Positions 1 to 5,965 of a DNA stretch of 7,695 nucleotides are shown piece by piece. Every line of letters begins with the position of its first letter. Positions within the stretch are counted from its first letter, which is position 1. A program made the translations under genes and the position numbers. The stretch lies in NCBI GenBank assembly GCA_937995875.1, contig CALKIW010000178.1, positions 1 through 7,695 on the forward strand, given 5' to 3'. This DNA is from an uncultured Bacteroidales bacterium. GTDB lineage: Bacteria; Bacteroidota; Bacteroidia; Bacteroidales; Bacteroidaceae. Under the pieces are notes generated by a model. It searched no databases. It was given only the letters and a program-made list of their open reading frames with translations, and was not told the origin of the DNA.

Positions 1-553
1 GGCTCTTTCCAGTTTCATGGTTCATCCAGTCGAATACGACATGAGCATGATAATTCGGCTTGAACCACTTTTCACCGACTTGGAAACTCTCCCTATCCCC
101 GGCTTCGGGTTGTCCACTAAGCCAGTGTCCCTCGTCCTTGTGCAGGAAGATTTGCAGCGGTGTGATACCCCAGCGTCTTTGACATTCCTCACCGAATTTA
201 CGCACGTCTGCCAGTGTCGTATCCGGTCTGATGAGTAATACTCCCTCACGGATTGGTGAGCATCCAGCTACTTTTATAATCTTCCCATTCTTTCCCTTGC
301 GTTCACGCTCCTTTTCCTGCATCGCTCGTCCGGTCTTTTCCTTGACCATCCGTTTGATGTTTTCATAGTGCGTCTGCAGGTTAGGACTGCCGAAGCCCGG
401 GTTTATCCACTGCTCGTTATTGGAAGTCAGTTCGTGTACGATGTAGATTTGAGACTTGCCGATATTGCGCATATACTCGGCAGTTCTCCGGTTATGAGCC
501 CCGCTTGATGTAACTCTGCAGGGCTTGATATGTATGCTTGACTTTGTTGCCAT
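1..553 (-). CDS. MobV-family relaxase / mobilization protein, N-terminal part (cut by window edge)
   Basis: Relaxases of this family nick oriT and pilot the single strand during mobilization by a helper conjugative system. Only the first 184 codons are present; the frame is open to the left edge, so the C-terminus is missing from the window, not necessarily from the gene. Visible motifs: A-H20-N-R-R near the N-terminus matches motif I (HNxR) of the pMV158 MobM family, in which this histidine is the nucleophile. H138-K-D-E followed by Y-H169-A-H171 matches the metal-binding HxDE...HxH motif, but with about 25 residues inserted between the halves. The ATG at 551-553 starts MATKSSIHIK and no better start lies upstream. 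No clear Shine-Dalgarno or TAnnTTTG box precedes it. The oriT-like hairpins lie directly upstream, the usual place for a cis-acting oriT. The MobV assignment is firm; the exact element family is inferred. Confidence 0.9.
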   Translation of the reverse strand, partial: MATKSSIHIKPCRVTSSGAHNRRTAEYMRNIGKSQIYIVHELTSNNEQWINPGFGSPNLQTHYENIKRMVKEKTGRAMQEKERERKGKNGKIIKVAGCSPIREGVLLIRPDTTLADVRKFGEECQRRWGITPLQIFLHKDEGHWLSGQPEAGDRESFQVGEKWFKPNYHAHVVFDWMNHETGKS

Positions 554-597
554 ATTCTTAAATTTTGATTCGGATTGTTGATAAAATATTCTGTTGT

Positions 598-779
598 CCG
601 CTCATAGCCGCACAGGGTTCTTAGGGGTGTAACCCATAAGCGGAGATTGCAAAGAGAGGGTCACTCTTTGCTCGGGGTTCTCAGGGGAGAAACGCCCTGA
701 GTGGGTCATTAGGGCAAAGCCCTAATCCCCTCGGGAGAGCCCACAACTACGAAAGCGAAGCGTGTAGTTATAGTGGGCT
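598..779. repeat. Cluster of five hairpins between primase and relaxase (oriT region)
   Basis: Five inverted repeats lie almost end to end: (A) CCGCT 598-602 with AGCGG 639-643, containing GGGTT 615-619 with AACCC 631-635. (B) GCAAAGAG 649-656 with CTCTTTGC 664-671, 7-nt loop. (C) CTCAGGG 680-686 with CCCTGAG 695-701. (D) ATTAGGGC 708-715 with GCCCTAAT 719-726, 3-nt loop. (E) AGCCCACAACTAC 738-750 with GTAGTT 764-769 and GTGGGCT 773-779, a 13-bp stem with a 3-nt bulge and a 13-nt loop. No gene is visible here. Dense secondary structure directly upstream of a relaxase gene is typical of an oriT. The stems could also attenuate read-through from the primase into the relaxase gene, although none has a long T tract. 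Confidence 0.75.
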
Positions 780-784
780 ATAAC
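767..784 (+). other. Putative oriT nick hairpin (pMV158-like nic site)
   Basis: The plus strand reads GTTATAGTGGGCTATAAC, a perfect 7-bp inverted repeat around TGGG. The pMV158 oriT is cut at TAGTGTG/TTA inside a comparable hairpin whose stem arms also end in TATA. Aligning the two gives TATA-GTGGG/C-TATA here against TATA-GTGTG/T-TATA there, which predicts cleavage between 777 and 778 on the plus strand. The relaxase encoded next door has the matching MobV motifs. The site overlaps the last two codons and the stop codon of the primase gene, and it shares bases 767-779 with the larger 738-779 stem, so the two folds exclude each other. The palindrome is directly seen; its role as nic is inferred by analogy. 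Confidence 0.6.
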
Positions 785-1737
785 CGGAAGCCTTTCGGTT
801 TCTTGGATAGCGTATCATTCCTCTTTTTGACAGATTGCGCTTGCTCTTTCCTATCGGCTATTCGTTTCTGTAAATATTCGTTCAGATCTTTACATCCACT
901 GTAGATTTGCGAGGCGTCACGTATATACCGGGTAGCATCATACTCCTTTCGGATTTGCTGTATTGCTTCCATTCCTGCACGGTCATTGTCAAAGAAACAG
1001 TGGATGCGCTCATAGCTTCCCAACGGATAGAGTGCCTTGGGAACATTGGCTACGGAATTAAGAACTATGTAATCCTGTCTGTCGAAGTCGGGTGATTGCG
1101 GACAGCTTTCCAGTCTTAAGGTCAGAAAGGAAAGGTAATCCATAAATCCCTCAAAAACGTAACATGCACTCCTTGGCTTTCCTGACTGTCTGATATGGGA
1201 TATTTCTTTTGGTGCGATACATCCCTTGAAATATCGGTTGCGGATTTCATATCCACCCGATATGTTCGGAAAGGCAATGGCGAAATAACGTTTGCCGTTG
1301 TGGGTGAAACGGGCTTCTTTACATTCTCTTTTCGCCAGTGCCGTGTTTATCCCTCTTTCCTGTAGATAGGCAAGCAGGGCAGGAGAAGTCAGCTGTACAA
1401 TGTCCAACTCCTGAAAACTCGGTTCGGAAAATGACTGCTTGCCAAAAGAGAAAGATACGGGACGGATGTGCGGAGTCTGTTCCTCGATTTTCTGTAGAAG
1501 ATAAGGTACATAGTCGGAACAGTAGAGTTCCTGTGCCAGTGCAATGATATTTCCACCTTTACCAATTGCAAAATCATACCATTGGTTGCGTTCGGTATTT
1601 ATTTTGAACGAGGGCTCTGTCTCTTCCCGTAACGGGGATTTATACCACAGGTTGATACCTTGCTGCTTGACGGGAGAATGTCCCAAACTGTACAGAAAAT
1701 CCGCTATCCTGATTTGTTTTGCTGTTTGTATATCCAT
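778..1737 (-). CDS. Toprim-domain DNA primase of mobile elements (degenerate CHC2 zinc-finger N-terminus)
   Basis: A 319-residue protein that probably synthesises primers for complementary-strand synthesis or replication of the excised or transferred element. The N-terminal third has the shape of a CHC2 primase zinc domain (Y32-KSPLREETEPSF, then WYDFAIGKGGNIIAL at 53-67), but the expected zinc-binding cysteines and histidine are absent. The toprim domain is clear: V-F-E196-G-F-M-D200 supplies the catalytic glutamate, and F-F-D250-N-D252-RAG the metal-binding DxD. KDLNEYL at 283-289 is the usual element near the toprim end, followed by a basic tail. It occupies the position of the primase gene in NBU-type elements, between the replication and mobilization genes. 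No Bacteroides promoter box was found just upstream, so it may be co-transcribed with repA through 1738-1953. Its stop codon lies within the putative nick hairpin. Confidence 0.85.
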   Translation of the reverse strand: MDIQTAKQIRIADFLYSLGHSPVKQQGINLWYKSPLREETEPSFKINTERNQWYDFAIGKGGNIIALAQELYCSDYVPYLLQKIEEQTPHIRPVSFSFGKQSFSEPSFQELDIVQLTSPALLAYLQERGINTALAKRECKEARFTHNGKRYFAIAFPNISGGYEIRNRYFKGCIAPKEISHIRQSGKPRSACYVFEGFMDYLSFLTLRLESCPQSPDFDRQDYIVLNSVANVPKALYPLGSYERIHCFFDNDRAGMEAIQQIRKEYDATRYIRDASQIYSGCKDLNEYLQKRIADRKEQAQSVKKRNDTLSKKPKGFRL

Positions 1738-1816
1738 AATAAGATGAGTGTTTGAATAATGGTTGGAATATTTATTTCTCTTTTCGCCCGTACCTTTTTA
1801 TGAAGTACGGTCTGTA

Positions 1817-1940
1817 TAATCACTTCACTTTATTTTCGTATATATAGGATACGGTAATAAAGTGAAGCGGTTTTACATTCTCTGCAACCGCTTCGCTTTA
1901 TCCTTAATATATAGACCTGCCGAATAAAGTGAAGTGATTA
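1817..1940. repeat. Nested inverted repeats: four AATAAAGTGAAG-type units, possible replication origin
   Basis: The 216-bp gap between repA and the primase carries four copies of one motif. Outer pair: TAATCACTTCACTTTATT (1817-1834) and its perfect 18-bp inverse at 1923-1940. Inner pair: ATAAAGTGAAGCGGTT (1857-1872) with its inverse at 1886-1901, differing at one position that still allows a G-T pair. The copies therefore alternate minus, plus, minus, plus. The two plus copies share the 12-mer AATAAAGTGAAG at 1856 and 1923, 67 bp apart; the two minus copies start at 1823 and 1891. AT-rich TATATA stretches lie between the pairs, and a 6-bp hairpin (CCGTAC 1788-1793, GTACGG 1805-1810) lies to the left. 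Iteron-like repeats with AT-rich spacers between a helicase-like gene and a primase gene suggest an origin; a regulator-binding array is the main alternative. Confidence 0.6.
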
Positions 1941-1953
1941 CAGGTTAGACGGT

Positions 1954-3030
1954 CTAATAGTGAAAGTCTGGCTTGAACGTGTATTTCCTGCCGTTCTCCT
2001 GTACTATCATCCGTTTGTTCCGGAGCATGGTGATAAGTGATACTGCTTTTTGATGGTTCAGTTTTACACCTACCGACATATATGCCTTGACTAAGGCGGT
2101 TTCCAGATCCTTGTAGCCGTATTCCTCTTTCAGCCCGAAAGCCGCTTCCAGTGCTATGCGGTGCTGTTGTTCGGTAATATGCCTGTAAGGGTCGAACTTT
2201 TCCTCTTCCGGTCTTCCGGGTTTCTTCGCTTCGGGTCTGTACCCCTCTATGAGTTCAGGCAATGCATTGTTGTTGATACGGAAAGCGAAAGGTTCGAAAT
2301 CCATTGCACGGATGTGCATGGCTGAAACATTGCTTATATCCCCGTTGCTCTTGTCCTTTTCCACCAGCAGAACGGTTTCCGCCTTGTTGTTCAGCTCCGT
2401 ACCGATATGCCCTCTTGCGTTTTCATCGCCTTTGTTCTGGTGGAGTATCGTATGGATGTGTATCTGCCTGTCATCCGTCCACTGCATCAGTTTGGATATA
2501 ATACGTGTCGATTCTCCCGGACTGTTGATGTCATATACCATATCGCGGATGCCGTCTATGATTACAAGCCCTATGTCCGGTGTATTATAGATAGCCTGTT
2601 CGACAATCCTGATACGCTGTTCGGGCGTGTATTTCCTCAAAGCGAGAAACTCCAGATGTTCATTGTCCCTGTCATCAGGAAGACCGGCCAGCCGTAAAAT
2701 ACGTTTCATGACTTTCAGACAGTGATAATGGCTTTGTTCCGTGTCCACATAAAGAATCTTCCTTTTTTCTTCCGGTAGTTCCGCAACATACCGCAGTACC
2801 GTACCGTTTTTCAATGCGGCGGCTACGATAGCCGATACATTGAAAGTCTTTTTACTCTTGGCTTTGCCGATGGATGCACTGAAATTGCCCAGTGTACCAA
2901 TGACCGAACCTTGCACTTTTAGAATCTCAGGTGCTTTTTCGTAGATTTTCGACAGGCTCAGGCGTGAAGCTTGCCAAAGGATTATTGCCTGTTCTGCCGA
3001 AATCTCCTTTATTTCTTTCATATAGTCCAT
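1954..3030 (-). CDS. RepA-like RecA-fold ATPase / replicative helicase of a mobile element
   Basis: A 358-residue protein of the AAA/RecA-like type found in Bacteroidales mobilizable elements and related to hexameric RepA helicases. From the start used here, G55-KAKSK-K61-T62 is a Walker A loop that keeps the lysine and threonine but has lysine instead of the usual glycine before them. L-Y-V-D-T-E98 suits the catalytic glutamate. GLVIID159 is Walker B, and LHQNKGDENARGHIGTEL near 196-213 resembles the RecA-family sensor/DNA-binding loop. The C-terminal 80 residues may form a winged helix. The frame extends to an ATG at 3045 that overlaps the upstream stop (TAATG), but a GGGAGG sits 7 nt before the ATG at 3030, so 3030 is preferred; 3045 would add five residues. 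It likely acts with the primase on the repeat region downstream. Confidence 0.8.
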   Translation of the reverse strand: MDYMKEIKEISAEQAIILWQASRLSLSKIYEKAPEILKVQGSVIGTLGNFSASIGKAKSKKTFNVSAIVAAALKNGTVLRYVAELPEEKRKILYVDTEQSHYHCLKVMKRILRLAGLPDDRDNEHLEFLALRKYTPEQRIRIVEQAIYNTPDIGLVIIDGIRDMVYDINSPGESTRIISKLMQWTDDRQIHIHTILHQNKGDENARGHIGTELNNKAETVLLVEKDKSNGDISNVSAMHIRAMDFEPFAFRINNNALPELIEGYRPEAKKPGRPEEEKFDPYRHITEQQHRIALEAAFGLKEEYGYKDLETALVKAYMSVGVKLNHQKAVSLITMLRNKRMIVQENGRKYTFKPDFHY

Positions 3031-3037
3031 AAACATA

Positions 3038-3043
3038 CCTCCC
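3038..3043 (-). promoter_or_regulatory. Shine-Dalgarno sequence GGGAGG for repA
   Basis: The minus strand reads GGGAGG, then 7 nt, then ATG at 3030. This spacing favors translation from 3030 over the two in-frame ATGs at 3045 and 3036. Strong Shine-Dalgarno sequences are uncommon in Bacteroidales. Its position straight after the upstream stop codon suggests coupled or reinitiated translation. Confidence 0.6.
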
Positions 3044-3044
3044 A

Positions 3045-3353
3045 TTATTTCCGTCCTCCTGTTTTCTTCCCGGCAAGCTCAAGAGCCAATTCCGCATCTA
3101 CGATAATCTTGCGCCCTATCTGGGTAATCGCCTTGTCTATCTTACCGCTTTTCTTTATGCGGTTGGCAGTGGGCAGACTGCACCCGAACAGTTTGGCTAT
3201 ACCGAGTATTCCGTACACATACTTCTTTTCCGTGTCTGTAACGGGTTGCGGCAATGCTTCGGCCTGACCTGAAGCGTGCTTACTCAGGAATATGAATTCT
3301 TCGCCTGTCATCTGCCAGACGGGTTTTGATAATAATTCTTGGATATTTGTCAT
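3045..3353 (-). CDS. DUF3853 family protein (winged-HTH-like, possible excision factor or regulator)
   Basis: A 102-residue basic protein whose sequence I recognise as DUF3853, a family common in Bacteroidales mobile elements and without an established function. The conserved stretch VYGILGIAKLFGCSLPTANR (about 46-65) has the form of a helix-turn-helix. ITQIGRKIIVDAELALEL (76-93) resembles the wing and closing helix of excisionase/MerR-type proteins, and the tail GKKTGGRK is basic. Its stop codon overlaps the longest possible repA start (TAATG), so it is almost certainly in one operon with repA. In NBU1 a small gene at a similar position (orf2x) acts in excision; that this protein does the same is inferred. 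A TAATTTTG box lies 70 bp upstream. The family assignment is strong and the function uncertain. Confidence 0.85.
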   Translation of the reverse strand: MTNIQELLSKPVWQMTGEEFIFLSKHASGQAEALPQPVTDTEKKYVYGILGIAKLFGCSLPTANRIKKSGKIDKAITQIGRKIIVDAELALELAGKKTGGRK

Positions 3354-3381
3354 CGTCCAATCTATTTAGTCGTTAAACAAT

Positions 3382-3430
3382 CAGCCCTGCGCACTGGCTG
3401 TTATTTCTGTTCTCGAACGATGCAAAATTA
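3382..3430 (-). promoter_or_regulatory. Possible promoter and leader hairpin for the DUF3853-repA operon
   Basis: The minus strand reads TAATTTTG at 3423-3430, an exact match to the Bacteroides -7 consensus TAnnTTTG. No good TTTG -33 box lies at the usual 19-21 nt; the nearest, at 3465-3468, is 34 nt away, so the promoter may be weak or need an activator. A leader starting about 10 nt downstream would contain a small hairpin, CAGCC 3382-3386 with GGCTG 3396-3400. The position after a terminator and before the operon supports the call. Confidence 0.4.
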
Positions 3431-3469
3431 GGTAGGGTTATGAGTGGTAAGGATGTGGACGGTACAAAC

Positions 3470-3498
3470 TGAATATCATTGTATCTTATTGAATATCA
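3470..3498. repeat. Two direct 9-bp repeats upstream of the DUF3853 promoter
   Basis: TGAATATCA occurs at 3470-3478 and again at 3490-3498, exactly 20 bp apart or about two helical turns, in an AT-rich region 40-70 bp upstream of the TAATTTTG box. Spacing and place suit an operator bound on one DNA face, perhaps by DUF3853 itself. No direct evidence ties a protein to it. Confidence 0.4.
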
Positions 3499-3500
3499 GA

Positions 3501-3537
3501 AAATAAAAATACCACTCAAAAATTATTTTGAGTGGTA
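3501..3537 (-). terminator. Rho-independent terminator of the integrase/DUF1016 unit
   Basis: A perfect 12-bp stem (TACCACTCAAAA at 3510-3521 with TTTTGAGTGGTA at 3526-3537) closes a 4-nt loop. On the minus strand it is followed by TTTTTATTT, so it terminates leftward transcription about 40 nt after the stop of the gene at 3577. The plus-strand side has no T tract. It separates the integrase and cargo unit from the replication and mobilization unit. Confidence 0.85.
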
Positions 3538-3576
3538 AAAGTGGAACTTTCGTAAAGTATCAGGATATATCACGGA

Positions 3577-4596
3577 TTATCTGAATATATGTTCCATTTC
3601 CTTGGCGAAATTTTGGTTGCTGTCACTGGGGAAATCTGAAACAGGCTCCTTATACTTGGATTTGTAGTAGCTGTCGTCAATATCCAGCAGTTTCAGTATT
3701 CTGTCTTTCCATTTGTCCCTGTCCTGTTTGGAGAGTTTCTCGCTCATCAGGAATATCAGATAGCATACACGTATTTTCTCTCTCGGTTTTATTTTCAGCT
3801 TACAGTTGCAGGGGTGAAGATTCATATTGGCATAGAAATCCGGTGCGGAAATTTCTTCGAACTGTTCTCCTATGCACACCTCATGAATGAGCGAAAGTAA
3901 TTTCATGCTGAAATATTCCTGTTGTTCTTCTGTCGTTTCCTGCTGACTGATTGGCTCGCTTGATTTATTCTCTTGCTTTCCGTCAGGAATGTATTTCTTC
4001 AATATATCCAGAAAAAGGCAGCTTTGACGGTATATGTCCGCACAACAGTTCTTCATGTATTGGAATGCCTCTGTTCTTGCAGCCTTTTGCTGATCATAGA
4101 GTTTGTTCAGTTTGGCTTTTTCCCTGTCATATTCAGCCTTGCAGCGTTCATATTCTTTCTCTGCCTGTTTTTCCTCTTCGGCTGTATGCTCCCTGTAACC
4201 AATGGAATCATACCTGTTGTTGGCTTCATTCAGCGGCTTGCTCAGACTTCTTGTAACATCCAGCTGGGCTTCAATTTCCTGAGAATACCTTTCCATGTGC
4301 TGATAGCAAGCACGTTCTATGGCTCTGTCACTTAACGGGCGTATCTCATAAGCCTGTATGCTCTTTTCTATTTCAGTTTTCAGGCTGTTGAGTATCAAGG
4401 TGTATTGCTCTTTTTGCTTGTCAAGCACCAGTTCAAGGATAGCGGCTTCAAAGGATTTCATGTCATTATACTCCTGATAGAAATCCGATATGAATTTCTG
4501 CCTGTCAAAAGAAAAAGCGTAATTATCTATATAGTCTCTGTATATTCTGTTGAGTTCTCCATATTGGGGAATCATCGTCTGTATCTTTCCTGCCAT
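3577..4596 (-). CDS. Unrecognised coiled-coil protein downstream of DUF1016
   Basis: I cannot assign a function. The 339-residue product is soluble, with no signal peptide or membrane segment. Numbered from the start used here, a charged helical region at about 135-180 rich in E, K, A and R predicts a coiled coil. A flexible Q/E/S-rich linker follows at about 208-228. A compact C-terminal domain has the patterns KIKPREKIRVCYLI and LLDIDDSYYKSKYKEP, which recall conserved C-terminal domains of hypothetical proteins on Bacteroidales elements. The longest frame begins at 4629 and overlaps the DUF1016 gene by 23 bp; the ATG at 4596 leaves a 10-nt gap (4597-4606) and avoids codons that merely shadow the other frame, so I prefer it. 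It is almost certainly co-transcribed with DUF1016, and its transcript ends at the terminator at 3501-3537. A partner of the nuclease or independent cargo are both possible. Confidence 0.75.
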   Translation of the reverse strand: MAGKIQTMIPQYGELNRIYRDYIDNYAFSFDRQKFISDFYQEYNDMKSFEAAILELVLDKQKEQYTLILNSLKTEIEKSIQAYEIRPLSDRAIERACYQHMERYSQEIEAQLDVTRSLSKPLNEANNRYDSIGYREHTAEEEKQAEKEYERCKAEYDREKAKLNKLYDQQKAARTEAFQYMKNCCADIYRQSCLFLDILKKYIPDGKQENKSSEPISQQETTEEQQEYFSMKLLSLIHEVCIGEQFEEISAPDFYANMNLHPCNCKLKIKPREKIRVCYLIFLMSEKLSKQDRDKWKDRILKLLDIDDSYYKSKYKEPVSDFPSDSNQNFAKEMEHIFR

Positions 4597-4606
4597 ATAC
4601 TTTATA

Positions 4607-5899
4607 TTATGGGTTCTTGTCCTTGTCAAGGAATAAGGTCAGTTCTTCTTCCACTTCTTCTATACTCGGTAGGGCAGATTTCAGATTTTCGGGTACTGCC
4701 TTGCTCAATTGATAGTCGCTGATACCTATCGGCTGGTCATATCCAGCCAAGGCATATTGTGCCACGACCTCATCCTTACCCCTGCACAGCAAAAGACCGA
4801 TGGTCTTGTTATCATTTTCTCCCCTCAGTTTATCATCTACAACATTGATATAGAAATTTAACTGCCCTGCATATTCCGGTTTGAATGGCGTTGCTTTCAA
4901 TTCCACGACGACATAGGCGTGGAGCTTGATATTATATAGGATCAGGTCGGCGAAAAAGTCACTGTCCCCAATCTGGAAATGTTTCTGTCTGGCAACGAAA
5001 GCAAAGCCGTTACCCATTTCCAGCAAGTAACGGGTTACATGCTTTACCAGCTGTTCTTCTATATCCCTTTCGTCAGCCTTTTCCTTTGCTCCTGCCAAGT
5101 CAAAGATATACGGGTCTTTTAACAGATAATTGGCAAGATCGCTTTGAGGTGCCGGAAGTGTGGCAGTGAAGTTGTTTACCTTGTTACTCTTGATTTGTCT
5201 GTCATACAGATTACTTTCAATCTGCATTTTCAGCACATTACTGCTCCAACCCATTTCTACAGATTGTTTCATATACCAATACCTTACACCTAATGGTAGC
5301 GGATTATTGAGTATGACCATATGGCTTGCCCAATTTATTCTTGCAATCGGTGACGCCAAGAATAAATCTTCTATATCCTCTATTTTTATTTTATAGATGG
5401 TTGCTACTGTTTTTTCTACATTCTGAAATTGCGCAGGAACCTCCTGCGTAATTTCTAAAGATTGATTATCAGCTGATTGTATTTGCGCAGTAAGCTCCTG
5501 CGTAAATTGCCCGCTGTTGAGTTTAAGGACTTCATTAGTAATGTTTTGAATATTAGGGACTGACAGTATTGAATCTGTTTCAATAAAACTACGAAGTACA
5601 TTTAACGGATATAAACGGGCAAACTGGCACATATAAGTAAGATTACGCTCCGAATATCCCTTCTTTTCAGGATAATTGAATCTGATTGCCTGTGCCAACT
5701 TCTTGATAATTTTACCACCCCAGCCATGCAGGTTTTGGTGGTACAGTATATAATTGCCCATTTTCCAGTAATGGAACAACATCTGGGCATTGGCTGCGGT
5801 AATGAGCCGGACTTGTGCCTGTTCTATTTCCGAACCGACAGCATGGACAAAGGCATCAAAATGACCTTTCTTTATATTATGTTCGTTGTTATTTTCCAT
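4607..5899 (-). CDS. DUF1016/YhcG family PD-(D/E)XK nuclease-like protein
   Basis: A 430-residue protein with both parts of the YhcG family. The N-terminal domain carries W60-GGKIIKKLAQ and KGYSERNLTYMCQF (80-93), matching the family pattern WG...L...GFS.RNL.YM..F. The middle region W190-ASH...R-YWY...GWS (to 219) and KDPYIFDL (261-268) are also typical. The C-terminal nuclease fold shows D318 in DFFADLILYN and E333-L-K335 in VVVELKA, followed by FKPEYAGQLNFY, so the catalytic D...ExK set is intact. Its cellular role is not settled; homologues often occur near restriction-modification or other defence genes and on mobile elements. An extra segment at about 104-165 contains an 18-residue duplication. 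The gene lies 66 bp after the integrase and has its own promoter-like sequence. A DNA-cleaving or DNA-binding cargo function is inferred. Confidence 0.9.
   Translation of the reverse strand: MENNNEHNIKKGHFDAFVHAVGSEIEQAQVRLITAANAQMLFHYWKMGNYILYHQNLHGWGGKIIKKLAQAIRFNYPEKKGYSERNLTYMCQFARLYPLNVLRSFIETDSILSVPNIQNITNEVLKLNSGQFTQELTAQIQSADNQSLEITQEVPAQFQNVEKTVATIYKIKIEDIEDLFLASPIARINWASHMVILNNPLPLGVRYWYMKQSVEMGWSSNVLKMQIESNLYDRQIKSNKVNNFTATLPAPQSDLANYLLKDPYIFDLAGAKEKADERDIEEQLVKHVTRYLLEMGNGFAFVARQKHFQIGDSDFFADLILYNIKLHAYVVVELKATPFKPEYAGQLNFYINVVDDKLRGENDNKTIGLLLCRGKDEVVAQYALAGYDQPIGISDYQLSKAVPENLKSALPSIEEVEEELTLFLDKDKNP
5429..5505. repeat. In-frame 54-bp-period repeat inside the DUF1016 gene
   Basis: Two 23-nt copies lie at 5429-5451 and 5483-5505, differing at 2 positions. 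Each includes TTGCGCAG followed by CTCCTGCGTAA and is nearly self-complementary (CGCAGGA with TCCTGCG in the first copy). The 54-bp period equals 18 codons, so the frame is kept and the protein reads TQELTAQIQ then TQEVPAQFQ. The segment is a Q-rich linker between the two conserved domains and may vary in copy number between strains. Confidence 0.75.
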
Positions 5900-5918
5900 A
5901 TTACTAACTATTACTTAA

Positions 5919-5952
5919 CAAAGATAACTCTAATAATGGATAATCTGTGAAA
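5919..5952 (-). promoter_or_regulatory. Probable promoter of the DUF1016 gene
   Basis: The minus strand has TATCTTTG at 5919-5926, an exact TAnnTTTG match about 20 nt before the ATG at 5899. A near-match TTTC (5949-5952) lies 22 nt upstream as a -33 box, inside a 5-bp hairpin (TCTGT 5944-5948, ACAGA 5952-5956). It would give a very short leader and allow expression independent of the integrase. Confidence 0.5.
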
Positions 5953-5965
5953 CAGACTGATACTT

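Noticed and set aside
22..249. A 75-residue minus-strand open frame
   Set aside because: It lies out of frame inside the relaxase coding sequence, whose reading frame carries the recognisable relaxase motifs.
2249..2590. Plus-strand open frame of 113 residues
   Set aside because: It is antisense to the RepA-like gene, cysteine- and serine-rich in a shadow-like way, and resembles no protein I know.
1954..3030. Pseudogene status for repA because of the altered Walker A loop
   Set aside because: The frame is intact, the catalytic lysine, Walker B and other motifs are kept, and I recall similar loops in related element proteins.
3973..4335. Plus-strand open frame of 120 residues with hydrophobic stretches
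   Set aside because: The hydrophobicity is the mirror of the Lys/Glu-rich coiled-coil gene on the opposite strand; no start signal supports it.
3577..4629. Toxin-antitoxin interpretation of the DUF1016 gene and its neighbour
   Set aside because: Both proteins are far larger than typical toxin-antitoxin partners and no toxin or antitoxin motif is visible.
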